NCBI RefSeq assembly: GCF_013364275.1
Contig: NZ_CP054932.1
Location: forward strand, 310,001-374,000
Source: Actinomadura sp. NAK00032
GTDB lineage: Bacteria; Actinomycetota; Actinomycetes; Streptosporangiales; Streptosporangiaceae
Length of the DNA stretch: 64,000 nt
Direction: 5' to 3'
Positions 40,560 to 49,420 of the stretch are shown here, one piece after another. The notes under the pieces were generated by a model. That model worked only from the letters and a program-made list of their open reading frames with translations. It did not search any database and was not told the origin of the DNA. The position numbers were made by a program, and so were the translations under genes. Each line of letters begins with the position of its first letter. The first letter of the stretch is position 1.

Positions 40560-41552
40560 ATGGACTACACCCGTCTCGGCCGCAGCGGCCTCTCGGTCTC
40601 GCGGCTCGTCCTCGGCACCATGAACTTCGGGCCGCGCACCTCCGAGGCCGACGCCCACACGATCATGGACCTGGCGCACGGGCACGGCGTCAACTTCTTC
40701 GACACGGCCAACGTCTACGGCGAGACGCCGGGCGACGGCGTCACCGAGGAGATCATCGGCCGGTGGTTCGCCGCGGGCGGCGGCCGGCGCGAGCGGACCG
40801 TCCTCGCGACCAAGGTCTACCTGCCCACCGGCGACTGGCCCAACGAGGGACGCCTGTCCGCGCTGAACATCCGGCGCGCGTGCGAGGAGTCGCTCAGGCG
40901 GCTCCAGACCGACCACATCGACGTGTACCAGATGCACCACATCGACCGGGAGGCTCCCTGGGACGAGGTCTGGGAGGCGTTCAGCGTCCTGCGGCAGCAG
41001 GGGAAGGTGCTCTACTTCGGCTCGTCCAACTTCGCGGGATGGCATATCGCGCAGGCGCAGGAGGCCGCGCGGTCCCGGCACTTCCTCGGGCTGGTCTCCG
41101 AGCAGTCGATCTACAACCTGATGAACCGCTGGGTGGAGCTGGAGGTGCTGCCCGCGGCGCGCCATTACGGGCTCGGCCTGATCCCGTGGTCGCCGCTGAA
41201 CGGCGGTGTGCTCGGCGGCGTCCTGCGCAAGGAGCGCGAAGGCGGTGCGTCCCGCGGTACGTCGGGGCATTCCGCCGCCGCGCTCGCCCGGCACCGGGAG
41301 GCCGTGGCGGGCTACGAGAAGCTGTGCGCGGACCTCGGCGAGGACCCGGCCCACGTCGGGCTGGCGTGGCTGCTCGCGCAGGACGGCGTGACCGGTCCGA
41401 TCATCGGTCCGCGGACGGCCGCGCAGCTCGACGGCTCGCTGCGCGCGCTCGACATCACTCTGGACGAAGGCGTCCTGGCCCGGCTCGACGAGCTGTTCCC
41501 GGCGCCCGGATTGAACGGGGGCAAGCCCGCGCCCGAGGCGTATGCGTGGTGA
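40560..41552 (+). CDS. Aldo/keto reductase
   Basis: A 330-residue TIM-barrel NADPH enzyme. The catalytic residues are visible: Asp in FFDTANVYG, Tyr in the same motif, Lys in VLATKVY, and His in YQMHHID. The C-terminal cofactor segment GPIIGPRTAAQLDGSL is typical of the AKR potassium-channel-beta-like/AKR11-13 group. It begins 11 bp after the flavoprotein gene and is certainly cotranscribed. It probably reduces an aldehyde or ketone generated in the same pathway. Confidence 0.94.
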   Translation: MDYTRLGRSGLSVSRLVLGTMNFGPRTSEADAHTIMDLAHGHGVNFFDTANVYGETPGDGVTEEIIGRWFAAGGGRRERTVLATKVYLPTGDWPNEGRLSALNIRRACEESLRRLQTDHIDVYQMHHIDREAPWDEVWEAFSVLRQQGKVLYFGSSNFAGWHIAQAQEAARSRHFLGLVSEQSIYNLMNRWVELEVLPAARHYGLGLIPWSPLNGGVLGGVLRKEREGGASRGTSGHSAAALARHREAVAGYEKLCADLGEDPAHVGLAWLLAQDGVTGPIIGPRTAAQLDGSLRALDITLDEGVLARLDELFPAPGLNGGKPAPEAYAW

Positions 41553-41580
41553 GTCCCCTCAGTGAACGAAAGGCACGGTA

Positions 41581-42495
41581 ATGACCGCACATGATGTCGT
41601 CTTCGGTTTCGGAGCGCACAGCACCTTTGACGACCAGCCCGCGCTGATGCGCATGGTGGAGCGGGCCGATCGGGACGGGTTGGACCTGTTCTCGCTGTCC
41701 GACCACCCCTACCTCGGTGAGCGGCTCGACGCCTACGCGACCATCGGGTTCCTTCTCGGCCGGACGGAGCGCATCGCGGGCTTCGCCAACGTGACCAACC
41801 TGCCGACCCGGCCCGCGCCGATGCTGGCGCGGACGGTGACGTCGCTGGCGGCGCTGTCCGGCGGCCGCGTCGTCGTCGGCATGGGCGCCGGCGGCCTGTG
41901 GGACCGCATCGCCGACATGGGGGTGCCGCGGCTCTCCCCGGCGGACGCCGTGGACGCCTTCGAGGAGGCGATCACACTGGTCAAGAAGCTGTCCGGCGGC
42001 GGTCCGCCGGTCACCTTCGCGGGGCGCCACTACCGGGTGGACGGGATCGCGCCGGCTCCGGCGGCCGCGCCGCCGGTGTGGACCGGGTCGGTCGGCCGCA
42101 AGTCGCTGGCCGCGACGGGGCGGGTGGCCGACGGCTGGATCCCCGGGCACGCGGCGGACTGGCTCAGCGAGCGGTACCGGACGTCGCGGCCGGTCGTCGA
42201 CGAGGCGGCCGCGGCGGTGGGCCGCGACCCGCGCGAGGTCCGCACGGTCTTCAACTTCCCCGGGCGCATCACCGGCCGCCCGCTGCCCGCCACCCGCGAT
42301 GGCGGCGGGCGCTGGGTCGGCGGCTCGGCCGAGCAGTGGGCCGAGGAGCTGACCGGCGCGGTGCTGGAGCACGGCGCGTCCGGCTTCATGCTCTTCTCGC
42401 CGACCGGGGGCACGCCGGATGAGACGTCCCTTGAGCGCTGGACGGGGGAGGTCGTTCCGGCGGTGCGGGAGGCCATCGCCAAGGAGAGCGGCTGA
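41581..42495 (+). CDS. LLM-class (F420-dependent) oxidoreductase
   Basis: A 304-residue luciferase-like TIM-barrel protein. Typical features are the N-terminal FGFGAHSTF strand, AERADRDGLDLFSLSDHPY, the non-prolyl region around TRPAPMLARTVTSLAALSGGRVVVGMGAG, and the C-terminal EQWAEEL ... GFMLFSP. Many actinobacterial members use F420, and its pattern fits them better than FMN luciferases, though this needs a profile. It is the last gene of the MarR-linked cluster and is followed by a 17-bp stem terminator. Confidence 0.9.
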   Translation: MTAHDVVFGFGAHSTFDDQPALMRMVERADRDGLDLFSLSDHPYLGERLDAYATIGFLLGRTERIAGFANVTNLPTRPAPMLARTVTSLAALSGGRVVVGMGAGGLWDRIADMGVPRLSPADAVDAFEEAITLVKKLSGGGPPVTFAGRHYRVDGIAPAPAAAPPVWTGSVGRKSLAATGRVADGWIPGHAADWLSERYRTSRPVVDEAAAAVGRDPREVRTVFNFPGRITGRPLPATRDGGGRWVGGSAEQWAEELTGAVLEHGASGFMLFSPTGGTPDETSLERWTGEVVPAVREAIAKESG

Positions 42496-42506
42496 GCGGT
42501 CTGGCG

Positions 42507-42553
42507 CGGTGAGGGCTGATGGAGGGCGGGGGCACTTCCATCAGCCCTCACCG
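42507..42553. terminator. Bidirectional terminator, 17-bp perfect stem
   Basis: CGGTGAGGGCTGATGGA (42507-42523) and its exact complement (42537-42553) enclose a 13-nt loop. It separates the convergent LLM gene and regulator gene and touches the stop region of the latter. Confidence 0.85.
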
Positions 42554-43882
42554 TCACGTTGTCTTGGCGGAGCCCAGTTTCTCCACGATCAGGCGGTAGA
42601 GCTGGCGGGGGCGGCCCGGCTGCGGGGTGCGGTTCGGGGGGAGAGGCCAGGCCAGGCCCTCCTCGACCAGGGTGCGGAGCAGGCGGCGGGCCGTGCGCGG
42701 GGTGACGCCGAGCATCTTGCCCGCGTTCTCCGCGTCCACGATGAGGGGCTGCTCCTGGTCGCCCAGCTTGTCGGCCAGGCGGGCCAGGATCTCCAGGCCC
42801 TTCGGCTTCGCCTGCGGCTGGGCGCGCGGGGGCGTGCGGGGAGCCGGGACCAGGGCGCGGCCATCGCGGTCCAAGGCGAAGCCTTGGGCGCGCTGGGAGC
42901 TCTGGGAACGGGCCAAGGCGGCGCGGGCGTGGTTCTCGGCTTCGTGGGCGGTGCGGCCCATGCCGATGCCGACCTCTATGGCGAGACCCAGTTCCTCACG
43001 GACGCGCTCCACGAAGGGCGGTGTGCGGAAGCCCTCGGTGGACGTCGTCACAGAGCCGCGTGTGGCGATGACCAGGTAGCTGTGGTCGTCCAGGGGCCAC
43101 ACGGAGGCGTTCATGCGGTGCGCCTCTTGGAGCAGGACGCGGTGCAGCGCGAGCTTCAGCTCGTCCCGCCAGTAACGGGGGGTGACGCGGCGGGGCGTCT
43201 CGCGGAGGGTCGGGACGTCCACCAGGACGACGACGAGCTGCGACTCCTCAAGGCGGTGGTGCGCGCCGAGGAGGGCGGCGGTCTGCAGGGAGCTGCGGAT
43301 CGCGGCGCCGGTCGGGCGGACGCGGATGGTCGGGACGCCCGCCATCTCCATGCGCTCGGCGGTGGCGTGCACGCAGGTCATCGCGACGGTGGTGGCGCCG
43401 CGCCGCCAGAGGCGCTCGTGGAACGCGGCGAGCGTGCCGGGGCCGGCGGCCTCCTCGCGCAGGTGCACCTGCTCGGTGCCGAGGCTGATCTCGGAGTAGG
43501 CCTCCTCGACCTCGGCGCGGCCGAGCACGTCGATGCTGACCCGGGCGGGGTCGAAGCGCTCGTCGAGGGACGCCCGCAGCAGCGCGCCCTGGAGAGCGGC
43601 GCCGTTCAGCGGCACGTACGTGGCGGGCATGGTGAGCACGCCGGCCTTGCGCGCGAAGTCGTAGGGGACGGGGCTGGCGAACAGGCAGACGTCGACGCCC
43701 GACCCCAGCCGCACGACCTTGTCGGCCGCCTCCTGCTCGTCCCGGTACGCGGCGGCCACCAGCCGGCTCGGTACCGGGGTGGGGCCGTGGCCCATCAGCA
43801 TGACCCGTTCGACGAGGTCGTGGGGACCCACGACGCCGATCGTGAGATCGGGCGTGACCGACCCCGTGCGTGCCGCCGTCAT
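42554..43882 (-). CDS. Putative transcriptional regulator with nucleotide-cyclase-like middle domain
   Basis: A protein of about 442 residues starting MTAARTGSVTPDLTIGVVG at 43882. Residues about 13-150 form a Rossmann-like sensory domain (VVGPHDLVERVMLMG ... GVDVCLFASPVPYDFARKAGV). Residues about 235-345 resemble the GGDEF/cyclase-type fold used in PucR-like and related regulators (LALHRVLLQEAHRM ... YLVIATRGS ... EVGIGMGRTAHEAENHARAAL). The C-terminus is a winged helix (AGKMLGVTPRTARRLLRTLVEEG). A similar layout is seen in uncharacterised actinobacterial regulators. It has a 790-bp upstream region. The signal and targets are unknown. Confidence 0.75.
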   Translation of the reverse strand: MTAARTGSVTPDLTIGVVGPHDLVERVMLMGHGPTPVPSRLVAAAYRDEQEAADKVVRLGSGVDVCLFASPVPYDFARKAGVLTMPATYVPLNGAALQGALLRASLDERFDPARVSIDVLGRAEVEEAYSEISLGTEQVHLREEAAGPGTLAAFHERLWRRGATTVAMTCVHATAERMEMAGVPTIRVRPTGAAIRSSLQTAALLGAHHRLEESQLVVVLVDVPTLRETPRRVTPRYWRDELKLALHRVLLQEAHRMNASVWPLDDHSYLVIATRGSVTTSTEGFRTPPFVERVREELGLAIEVGIGMGRTAHEAENHARAALARSQSSQRAQGFALDRDGRALVPAPRTPPRAQPQAKPKGLEILARLADKLGDQEQPLIVDAENAGKMLGVTPRTARRLLRTLVEEGLAWPLPPNRTPQPGRPRQLYRLIVEKLGSAKTT

Positions 43883-44670
43883 CGATGATCGCTCGCTTCC
43901 GGTCCGTCCTCTCGGCGGGGGCAGCGCCCCGACCAGCTGTCCGCGCACGTCTCGCCCAACGGTTGACTCATGGCTTGTCGCCCCTGCCTTCTGACCCAGC
44001 ACCGCGTTCCGTGCGATTCGCCTTCCCGCGGCCCCTCCCGCCTCGGGTGAGGCGGACGGAGCCGTCCCGTGGGCCCCGCCCCCAGCGGACGGGGGCCCTC
44101 TGCCTGGCAGATCGGGTCAAGGCGACGAGATGTGACGCCCAGACGCGAAATCGAATCAAGAGTGCGGCGAAAAAGTAACCTACGCGACCCCCTGGTCAGT
44201 AATTTGTCACCATTCGGGCAGTCTCGATCCAGCATCTTCGGGCGTCCGAAGTTGAAAAACAAGACCCGAAAACATGGCGAAGGGCCCCTCCTGGCGCTCT
44301 CACGTACAGGAGGGACCCCTGCGGTACCGGTTTGGTTTACCTGCGGGCCGAAATGCGGACGTGTCGATGTCAACCGCAGCCGAAAGACGAGTGATCCGTC
44401 CGGCCGGTCTTGATGATCATCGCCGGTGATTTATCACCAGGTGACGAACCAGCCGGAACCGGCGCGCTTTCCGGGATTTCTCCCAGGTCAGGGCACTGGT
44501 CCGGCGGTCCGTCCAGATGACCGCGGCAGCGGTGCGTAGTCGTCCGGTAACTCTTGGCTCCGGAAATTCCGGGGCCGGCGTTACACGCCCCGTCAGGTGC
44601 GAACCCGGAGTTGGTCAGCGCGGGGCCACATTCGGCCGTTCCGGGCCCCGAGGGGCGGGCTCGCGAGGGG
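43883..44670. other. Long intergenic region between regulator and murA
   Basis: No gene is supported over about 790 bp. GC falls clearly at 44140-44280, with A-rich runs (AAAAAGTAA, TTGAAAAACAAG). CCCTCCTG (44286-44293) and CAGGAGGG (44307-44314) form a perfect 8-bp hairpin with a 13-nt loop, extendable by outer G-C pairs. GGTGA-4 nt-TCACC (44425-44438) is a second repeat. It probably contains the long leader or promoter region of the regulator and the murA transcript end; a small RNA cannot be excluded. Confidence 0.45.
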
Positions 44671-45963
44671 CTAGCCCTCCTCGCGGACGATCTCCGCGCC
44701 GAGCTGCGACAGCCGCTCGGCGGTGTGGGCGTGCCCGCGGTCGAGGTAGTAGGCGGAGGTGATCGTCGTCTCGCCCTCGGCGGCCAGGCCCGCGAGCACG
44801 AGCGCGCTGCCGCAGCGCAGGTCGTGCGCCTCGACCTCGGCGCCGCGCAGCGGACGCGGGCCGTTGACCTTGGCGCGGTTGCCGTCCACCTCGATGTCGG
44901 CGCCCATCTTGCGCAGCTCGTCGGCCAGCTTGAACCGGCCGTCGAAGATCCGCTCGTAGATGTAGGACGGCCCCTCGGACAGGCACGACAGCGCCATGAT
45001 CGGGGACTGCAGGTCGGTGGCGAAGCCCGGGTACTCGTCGGTGATGACGTTGATCGGGCGGAGCGTCCGGTCGCGGCGCACCTGCAGGACGGCGCCCTGC
45101 TGGTGGAACTCGACGCCCATCTGCTCCAGCTTGTCGGCGGCGACGCCGAGGTGCTCCAGCGAGGCGCCGACGAGGCTCAGCTCGCCGCCGGTGATCGCGG
45201 CGGCCATCACGAACACGCCGGCGTCGATCCGGTCGGGCATCACGGTGTGCTCGACGGCGGTCAGCTCGTCCACGCCCTCGACCGTGACGAACCCGGTGCC
45301 GCCGCCGCTGATCTTGGCGCCCATCGCCTGCAGGATCGCGATGTTGTCGAGCACCTCCGGCTCCAGCGCCGCGTTCTTGATCAGCGTGGTGCCGTGCGCC
45401 AGCGCCGCCGCCATGATCAGGTTCTCGGTGCCGGTGTGCGACGGGGTGTCGCAGTACAGCGTCCCGCCGCGCAGGTCGCCCGCCTTGATGTGGATGATGC
45501 CGTCGCCGTTGTCGGCCACCTGCTCGGTGACCGTGGCGCCCATCCGCTTGAAGCCGTTGTAGTGGAAGTCGAGGTTGCGGCTGCCGAGGTTGCAGCCGCC
45601 GACGCCCTCGATGACCGCCTCGCCGAGGCGGTGCAGCAGCGCCGGGACGAACAGGAACGAGCCGCGGAACCGGGACGCGATGTCCGCGGGCAGGACGGGG
45701 CTGTTCAGCGACGAGGCGTCGATGACCAGGGTGCGCTCGGTCTCGTGCAGTTCGGCCTTGGCCCCGATGGCCCGCGCGAGCTCCACCGCCCGCCGCACGT
45801 CCTCGATGATCGGGACGTTGCGCAGGACGGTCCGTCCCTTGGCGGCCATCAGCGAGGCACCGATCATCGGCAGGACGGCGTTCTTCGCCCCCTGGATGAA
45901 GACCGTGCCGTGCAGCTGCCTGCCGCCGCGCACGCGGTAGCGAACCTCGTGGCCCATGCTCAT
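44671..45963 (-). CDS. murA: UDP-N-acetylglucosamine 1-carboxyvinyltransferase (MurA-like)
   Basis: A 430-residue EPSP-synthase-fold enzyme. Lys27-Asn28 (IQGAKNAVLP) bind substrate, and the catalytic Cys124 lies in VGGCNLGSRNLDFHYNG, so it should be sensitive to fosfomycin. DAGVFVMAA and LRCGSALVLAGLAAEG are later signatures. It joins PEP to UDP-GlcNAc in the first step of peptidoglycan synthesis. The N-terminus MSMGHEVRYRVRGGRQLHG differs from the usual actinobacterial MurA start, so this may be the second paralogue that many actinomycetes carry. GAAGGAG lies nine bases before the ATG at 45963. Confidence 0.9.
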   Translation of the reverse strand: MSMGHEVRYRVRGGRQLHGTVFIQGAKNAVLPMIGASLMAAKGRTVLRNVPIIEDVRRAVELARAIGAKAELHETERTLVIDASSLNSPVLPADIASRFRGSFLFVPALLHRLGEAVIEGVGGCNLGSRNLDFHYNGFKRMGATVTEQVADNGDGIIHIKAGDLRGGTLYCDTPSHTGTENLIMAAALAHGTTLIKNAALEPEVLDNIAILQAMGAKISGGGTGFVTVEGVDELTAVEHTVMPDRIDAGVFVMAAAITGGELSLVGASLEHLGVAADKLEQMGVEFHQQGAVLQVRRDRTLRPINVITDEYPGFATDLQSPIMALSCLSEGPSYIYERIFDGRFKLADELRKMGADIEVDGNRAKVNGPRPLRGAEVEAHDLRCGSALVLAGLAAEGETTITSAYYLDRGHAHTAERLSQLGAEIVREEG

Positions 45964-46231
45964 GCCGCCTAACTCCTTCTCGGGTGCGGGTAGGTGCCTG
46001 CCATCAAGTGGGAGCACGAGGGCCGAGCGCGCCGAACGGTGTCCCCCCTCTGCGCCAACGCGACCCCAGTAAACCACCGGCCCGGGCATGTGCCGTCCGG
46101 CGCGCCACCCTGGCGCCAGTCTGCTAGGTGAGACCTCCGCGACACGCCAAAAGTTCGCACTCCCCCAGGAAATTTCCCAAGGTGAGCCTAGGGGCGGCGC
46201 ATCACCGCAGGGACGGTTATCGTGATCATTC

Positions 46232-47275
46232 ATGGACGAATCACCCGGCTGGGACGCCATCGACGCCGCCCTTCTGCCGCTCTACGGTGACACCAGGCCG
46301 CTCCACTTCGGCACGATCCACAAGTGGGCGCTGGGAGGGCCCGACCCGCTCGACGGGATCAGCATCTACGCTCGGACGGAACCCGTACCGCACTGGCATT
46401 ACGTGTCCTACGGGATGACCGAGCTGTACACCAAGGAGTCGGAGAACCCGGACGAATCGGGCTGGGGCTTCGAGTTCACCTTCCGGCTCGCCCGCGACCC
46501 CGCCGACGAGAAGCCGCCGATGTGGGCGGCGAGCCTGCTGCAGAACCTCGGCCGGTACGTGTTCACGTCCGGCAACTGGTTCGAGGCCGGCCACCACATG
46601 GACGTCAACGGGCCGATCGCCGCCGAGCGCGAGGACTCGGAGATCCGCGCGGTGACGTTCGTCCGGGACCCGGAGCTGGGGGAGATCGCCACCCCGCACG
46701 GCAAGGTGGAGTTCCTCCAGGTCGTCGGGCTCGCGATGGAGGAGTACGACGCGCTGCGCCGGTGGAACGCCGACGGGATGACGGCGGCGCTCGCCCCGCA
46801 CCTGCCGCTCTTCGTGACCGACATCGACCGCCGGTCGCTGCTCGCCGACCCCGACATCGCCCGCGCCGTCGAGGAGGGCATCGCGCGGGACGGCTCCAGC
46901 GGCGGCATGCTGTTCGTGTCCACGGCGCACTGGGAGCGCGACGGCGCGTCCACGACGCTGCGGCTCGGCGCGCTGCAGGCCCCGGCGATCGCCGACTCGC
47001 TGCGCGGCCGGCTCCCGTTCGATCGCGAACTGGTCCTGCGGACCGACGACACGGTGCTGGCGTTCCTGCCGGCCGACGCGTTCTCCGTCGCGGAGCCGGA
47101 GGAGGGCGTGCTGGAGGTCCGCGTGCCCCCGGCCGCGCTGGACGACCTCACCGCCGCGATGCCGGCCGCCGCGGGCAGCACCGCGATCGCCTCGCTCCCC
47201 GGGCTGACCGTGGAGATCGTCCCGACCGCGATGAAGGACCGCTACGGCGAGGAGACCGGCGAGGTCATCGGCTGA
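46232..47275 (+). CDS. Suppressor-of-fused (Sufu) domain protein
   Basis: A 347-residue cytoplasmic protein. The Sufu fold occupies residues about 10-190, with PDPLDGISIYARTEPVPHWHYVSYGMTELY and the WGFEFTFRLAR strand characteristic of bacterial members. A C-terminal domain of about 150 residues follows that shows no motif (VTDIDRRSLLADPDIARAVEEG ...). Bacterial Sufu proteins are often immunity proteins in toxin systems, but no toxin gene is adjacent. TATCGT lies eight bases before the ATG (46218-46223), with no ribosome site, suggesting a leaderless mRNA. Confidence 0.88.
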   Translation: MDESPGWDAIDAALLPLYGDTRPLHFGTIHKWALGGPDPLDGISIYARTEPVPHWHYVSYGMTELYTKESENPDESGWGFEFTFRLARDPADEKPPMWAASLLQNLGRYVFTSGNWFEAGHHMDVNGPIAAEREDSEIRAVTFVRDPELGEIATPHGKVEFLQVVGLAMEEYDALRRWNADGMTAALAPHLPLFVTDIDRRSLLADPDIARAVEEGIARDGSSGGMLFVSTAHWERDGASTTLRLGALQAPAIADSLRGRLPFDRELVLRTDDTVLAFLPADAFSVAEPEEGVLEVRVPPAALDDLTAAMPAAAGSTAIASLPGLTVEIVPTAMKDRYGEETGEVIG

Positions 47276-47300
47276 GGCTTCCGGCTTCCGGGGCCTCAGC
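47271..47300. terminator. Bidirectional hairpin covering both stop codons
   Basis: GCTGAGGC (47271-47278) pairs with GCCTCAGC (47293-47300). The stem includes the TGA of the Sufu gene and the stop of the convergent MOSC gene, with a 14-nt loop containing CTTCCGG twice. Confidence 0.6.
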
Positions 47301-48078
47301 GGGCTTCGAGGACCTCGATCTCGTCGCCCACCGTGAGCGTGCCCAGTGCGCGCGGTACGGCGTTGTAACCGAACTGGATACCGCGGTCCCGGCTGCGGTA
47401 GGCGGCGAGCGTGCGCAGCGGCTCACGGCCGCGCTCGGCGGTCTCCTGGTCGGTCGTCGTGATGAGGCACCGGGAGCACGGCTTGACCATCTCGATGACG
47501 GCCTCGCCGACGCGCAGCAGGCGCACGTCGTCCTCGCCGTAGGGGCCGAGGCCCGCGACGACGAGGCTCGGACGGAACCGGTTCATCGGGAGGGGCTCGT
47601 CCAGGCGCGCGTTGAGGTCGTCCAGGGACTCCTCAGAGATGACCAGGAGCGGGTACCCGTCGGCGAACATGACCTCACCCCCGCCCCTGGACGTCTCCCT
47701 GTGGCCGGTGAAGCGCACAAGGCGGCACTCCGCGCCGAGGTACTCCGCGAACCAGATCGCGGCCTCGTCGCCCTGGTCGATGCCCAGGCAGTCCTTGCGC
47801 TGGATGTGCACGTCGAGGACCTCGCCGTCGTCCGCGGCCTTGTGGACGAGCAGCGCGGCCCCCGGGGCGCGCACCGTCAGCACCTCGCCGTCGTAGGACG
47901 GACGCAGCAGCGCCATCCGCGCGAACTCCCGCTGCGACAGGAACCGGCCTCCGGGGCTGACGAGCATGAACTCGCGGTCGAACGGCAGCCCCCTGGCCGT
48001 CAGTTCGGCACTGCGCAGCGCGGTGCCGCCGCCGCTCTTGAGCGGGTAGGCGTTCAGCTCGGTCAGGGTCCCCTTCAA
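47296..48078 (-). CDS. MOSC-domain protein (molybdenum-sulfur carrier family)
   Basis: A 260-residue protein with an N-terminal MOSC_N beta-barrel (LTELNAYPLKSGGGTALRSAELTARGLPFDREFMLVSPGGRFLSQRE) and a C-terminal MOSC domain. The conserved cysteine that carries sulfur is in VKPCSRCLITTTD. The layout matches the YcbX and mARC family, which reduce N-hydroxylated compounds with molybdenum cofactor. It precedes purB with 17 bp between them on the same strand and is probably cotranscribed. Confidence 0.9.
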   Translation of the reverse strand: MKGTLTELNAYPLKSGGGTALRSAELTARGLPFDREFMLVSPGGRFLSQREFARMALLRPSYDGEVLTVRAPGAALLVHKAADDGEVLDVHIQRKDCLGIDQGDEAAIWFAEYLGAECRLVRFTGHRETSRGGGEVMFADGYPLLVISEESLDDLNARLDEPLPMNRFRPSLVVAGLGPYGEDDVRLLRVGEAVIEMVKPCSRCLITTTDQETAERGREPLRTLAAYRSRDRGIQFGYNAVPRALGTLTVGDEIEVLEAR

Positions 48079-48094
48079 GGCCCCCTCCTTGGTC

Positions 48095-49405
48095 TCAGCT
48101 CAGTTCGGCCAGCCGGTCGAAGACCGGGCCGAGGCGTTCGACGAAGCGCTCCGGGCGGCAGACCTCGTCCAGGCGCTTCTCGTCCAGCGCCAGGCCCGCC
48201 TCCGCGGCGTGCTTGCGGAGCGTCTCGCGGAACGGCGTCCCCGTCTCCCAGGTCTCCATGGCGGCCTTCTGGACGAGCGGGTACGCCTCGTCGTCCCGCG
48301 ACATGCCCGCCTCGACCAGTTCCAGCAGCACGGTCGAGGTGTAGATCAGGCCGCCGGTCGACTCCAGGTTCTCCCGCATCCGGGCCTCGTCCACCACGAG
48401 CCCGGACATCAGGCGGTTCGTGAGATTCAGCATGTAGTCGAGCGCGATGGACGCGTCCGGCAGCGCGATCCGCTCGGTGGACGAGTGCGAGATGTCGCGC
48501 TCGTGCCACAGCGGGATGCCCTCCAGCACCGGGACGATCTGCGCGCGCACGATCCGCGCCATCCCGGCGAGCCGCTCGGAGATGATCGGGTTCTTCTTGT
48601 GCGGCATCGCGGACGAGCCCTTCTGGCCCTTCCCGAACGGCTCCCACAGCTCGCGGACCTCGGTGCGCTGCCCGTGCCGCACCTCCAGCGCCACCGCCTC
48701 GCACACCGTCGCCATGATCGCCAGCGCGGACACCCACTCGCTGATGCCGTCGCGCATCACGACCTGCGTCGACACGTCCGCCGACGTCAGGCCGAGCTTG
48801 CGGGCCACGTGCAGCTCGATCGCGGGGTCGATGTTGGAGTAGGTCCCGACCGCGCCGGAGATCGCCATCACGCCGACGGCCGCGCGCGCCCGGCGCAGCC
48901 GGTCCCGCGAGCGGGCCATCGCGAACGCGAAGTCGGCGACGCGGTGCCCCCACACGTCGGGCTCGCCGTGGATGCCGTGCGTCCGCCCGACCCGCAGCGT
49001 GCCCTTGTGGGCCAGCGCGTGGTCGCGCAGCGTCGCCACGAGCGCGTCGGCCTTGGCGAGCAGGATGTCGGTGGCCTCGACGAGCTGCAGCGCGAGCGCC
49101 GTGTCCAGCAGGTCGGACGACGTCATGCCGAAGTGGACGTACCGGGCCGCCTCGCGGGGCTCGGTGTTGTCCGCCCACGCCGACAGGAAGGCGATCACGT
49201 CATGCTGCGTGACCGCCTCGATCGCGTGCACCGCCTCCGGCGTCGGCGGCGGCGCCTTCCGCACGGGCTCGACCACCTCCGGCGGAATGGTGCCGGCCTC
49301 GGCGTGGGCCTCGACGACGAGGACCTCCACCTGGCACCACAGCTCGTACTTGTGCGCGTCGCTCCAGACGCGCCCCATCTCCGGAAGTGTGTACCGCTCG
49401 ATCAC
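48095..49405 (-). CDS. purB: Adenylosuccinate lyase
   Basis: A 436-residue fumarase/aspartase-superfamily enzyme. The family signature GSSAMPHKKNP is near residue 260, and the His in the TSSDLLDTA and RTHGIHGEP segments matches bacterial PurB. It splits SAICAR and adenylosuccinate in purine synthesis. It lies 15 bp after purD on the same strand. The GTG has no ribosome site, and GACAAT lies six bases upstream (49412-49417), so it may have its own leaderless promoter in addition to read-through from purD. Confidence 0.97.
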   Translation of the reverse strand: MIERYTLPEMGRVWSDAHKYELWCQVEVLVVEAHAEAGTIPPEVVEPVRKAPPPTPEAVHAIEAVTQHDVIAFLSAWADNTEPREAARYVHFGMTSSDLLDTALALQLVEATDILLAKADALVATLRDHALAHKGTLRVGRTHGIHGEPDVWGHRVADFAFAMARSRDRLRRARAAVGVMAISGAVGTYSNIDPAIELHVARKLGLTSADVSTQVVMRDGISEWVSALAIMATVCEAVALEVRHGQRTEVRELWEPFGKGQKGSSAMPHKKNPIISERLAGMARIVRAQIVPVLEGIPLWHERDISHSSTERIALPDASIALDYMLNLTNRLMSGLVVDEARMRENLESTGGLIYTSTVLLELVEAGMSRDDEAYPLVQKAAMETWETGTPFRETLRKHAAEAGLALDEKRLDEVCRPERFVERLGPVFDRLAELS

Positions 49406-49420
49406 CCGACGATTGTCCCA

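Noticed and set aside
44671..45963. Fosfomycin-resistant MurA
   Set aside because: The active-site cysteine is present in the GGC motif, so there is no sequence reason to expect intrinsic resistance.
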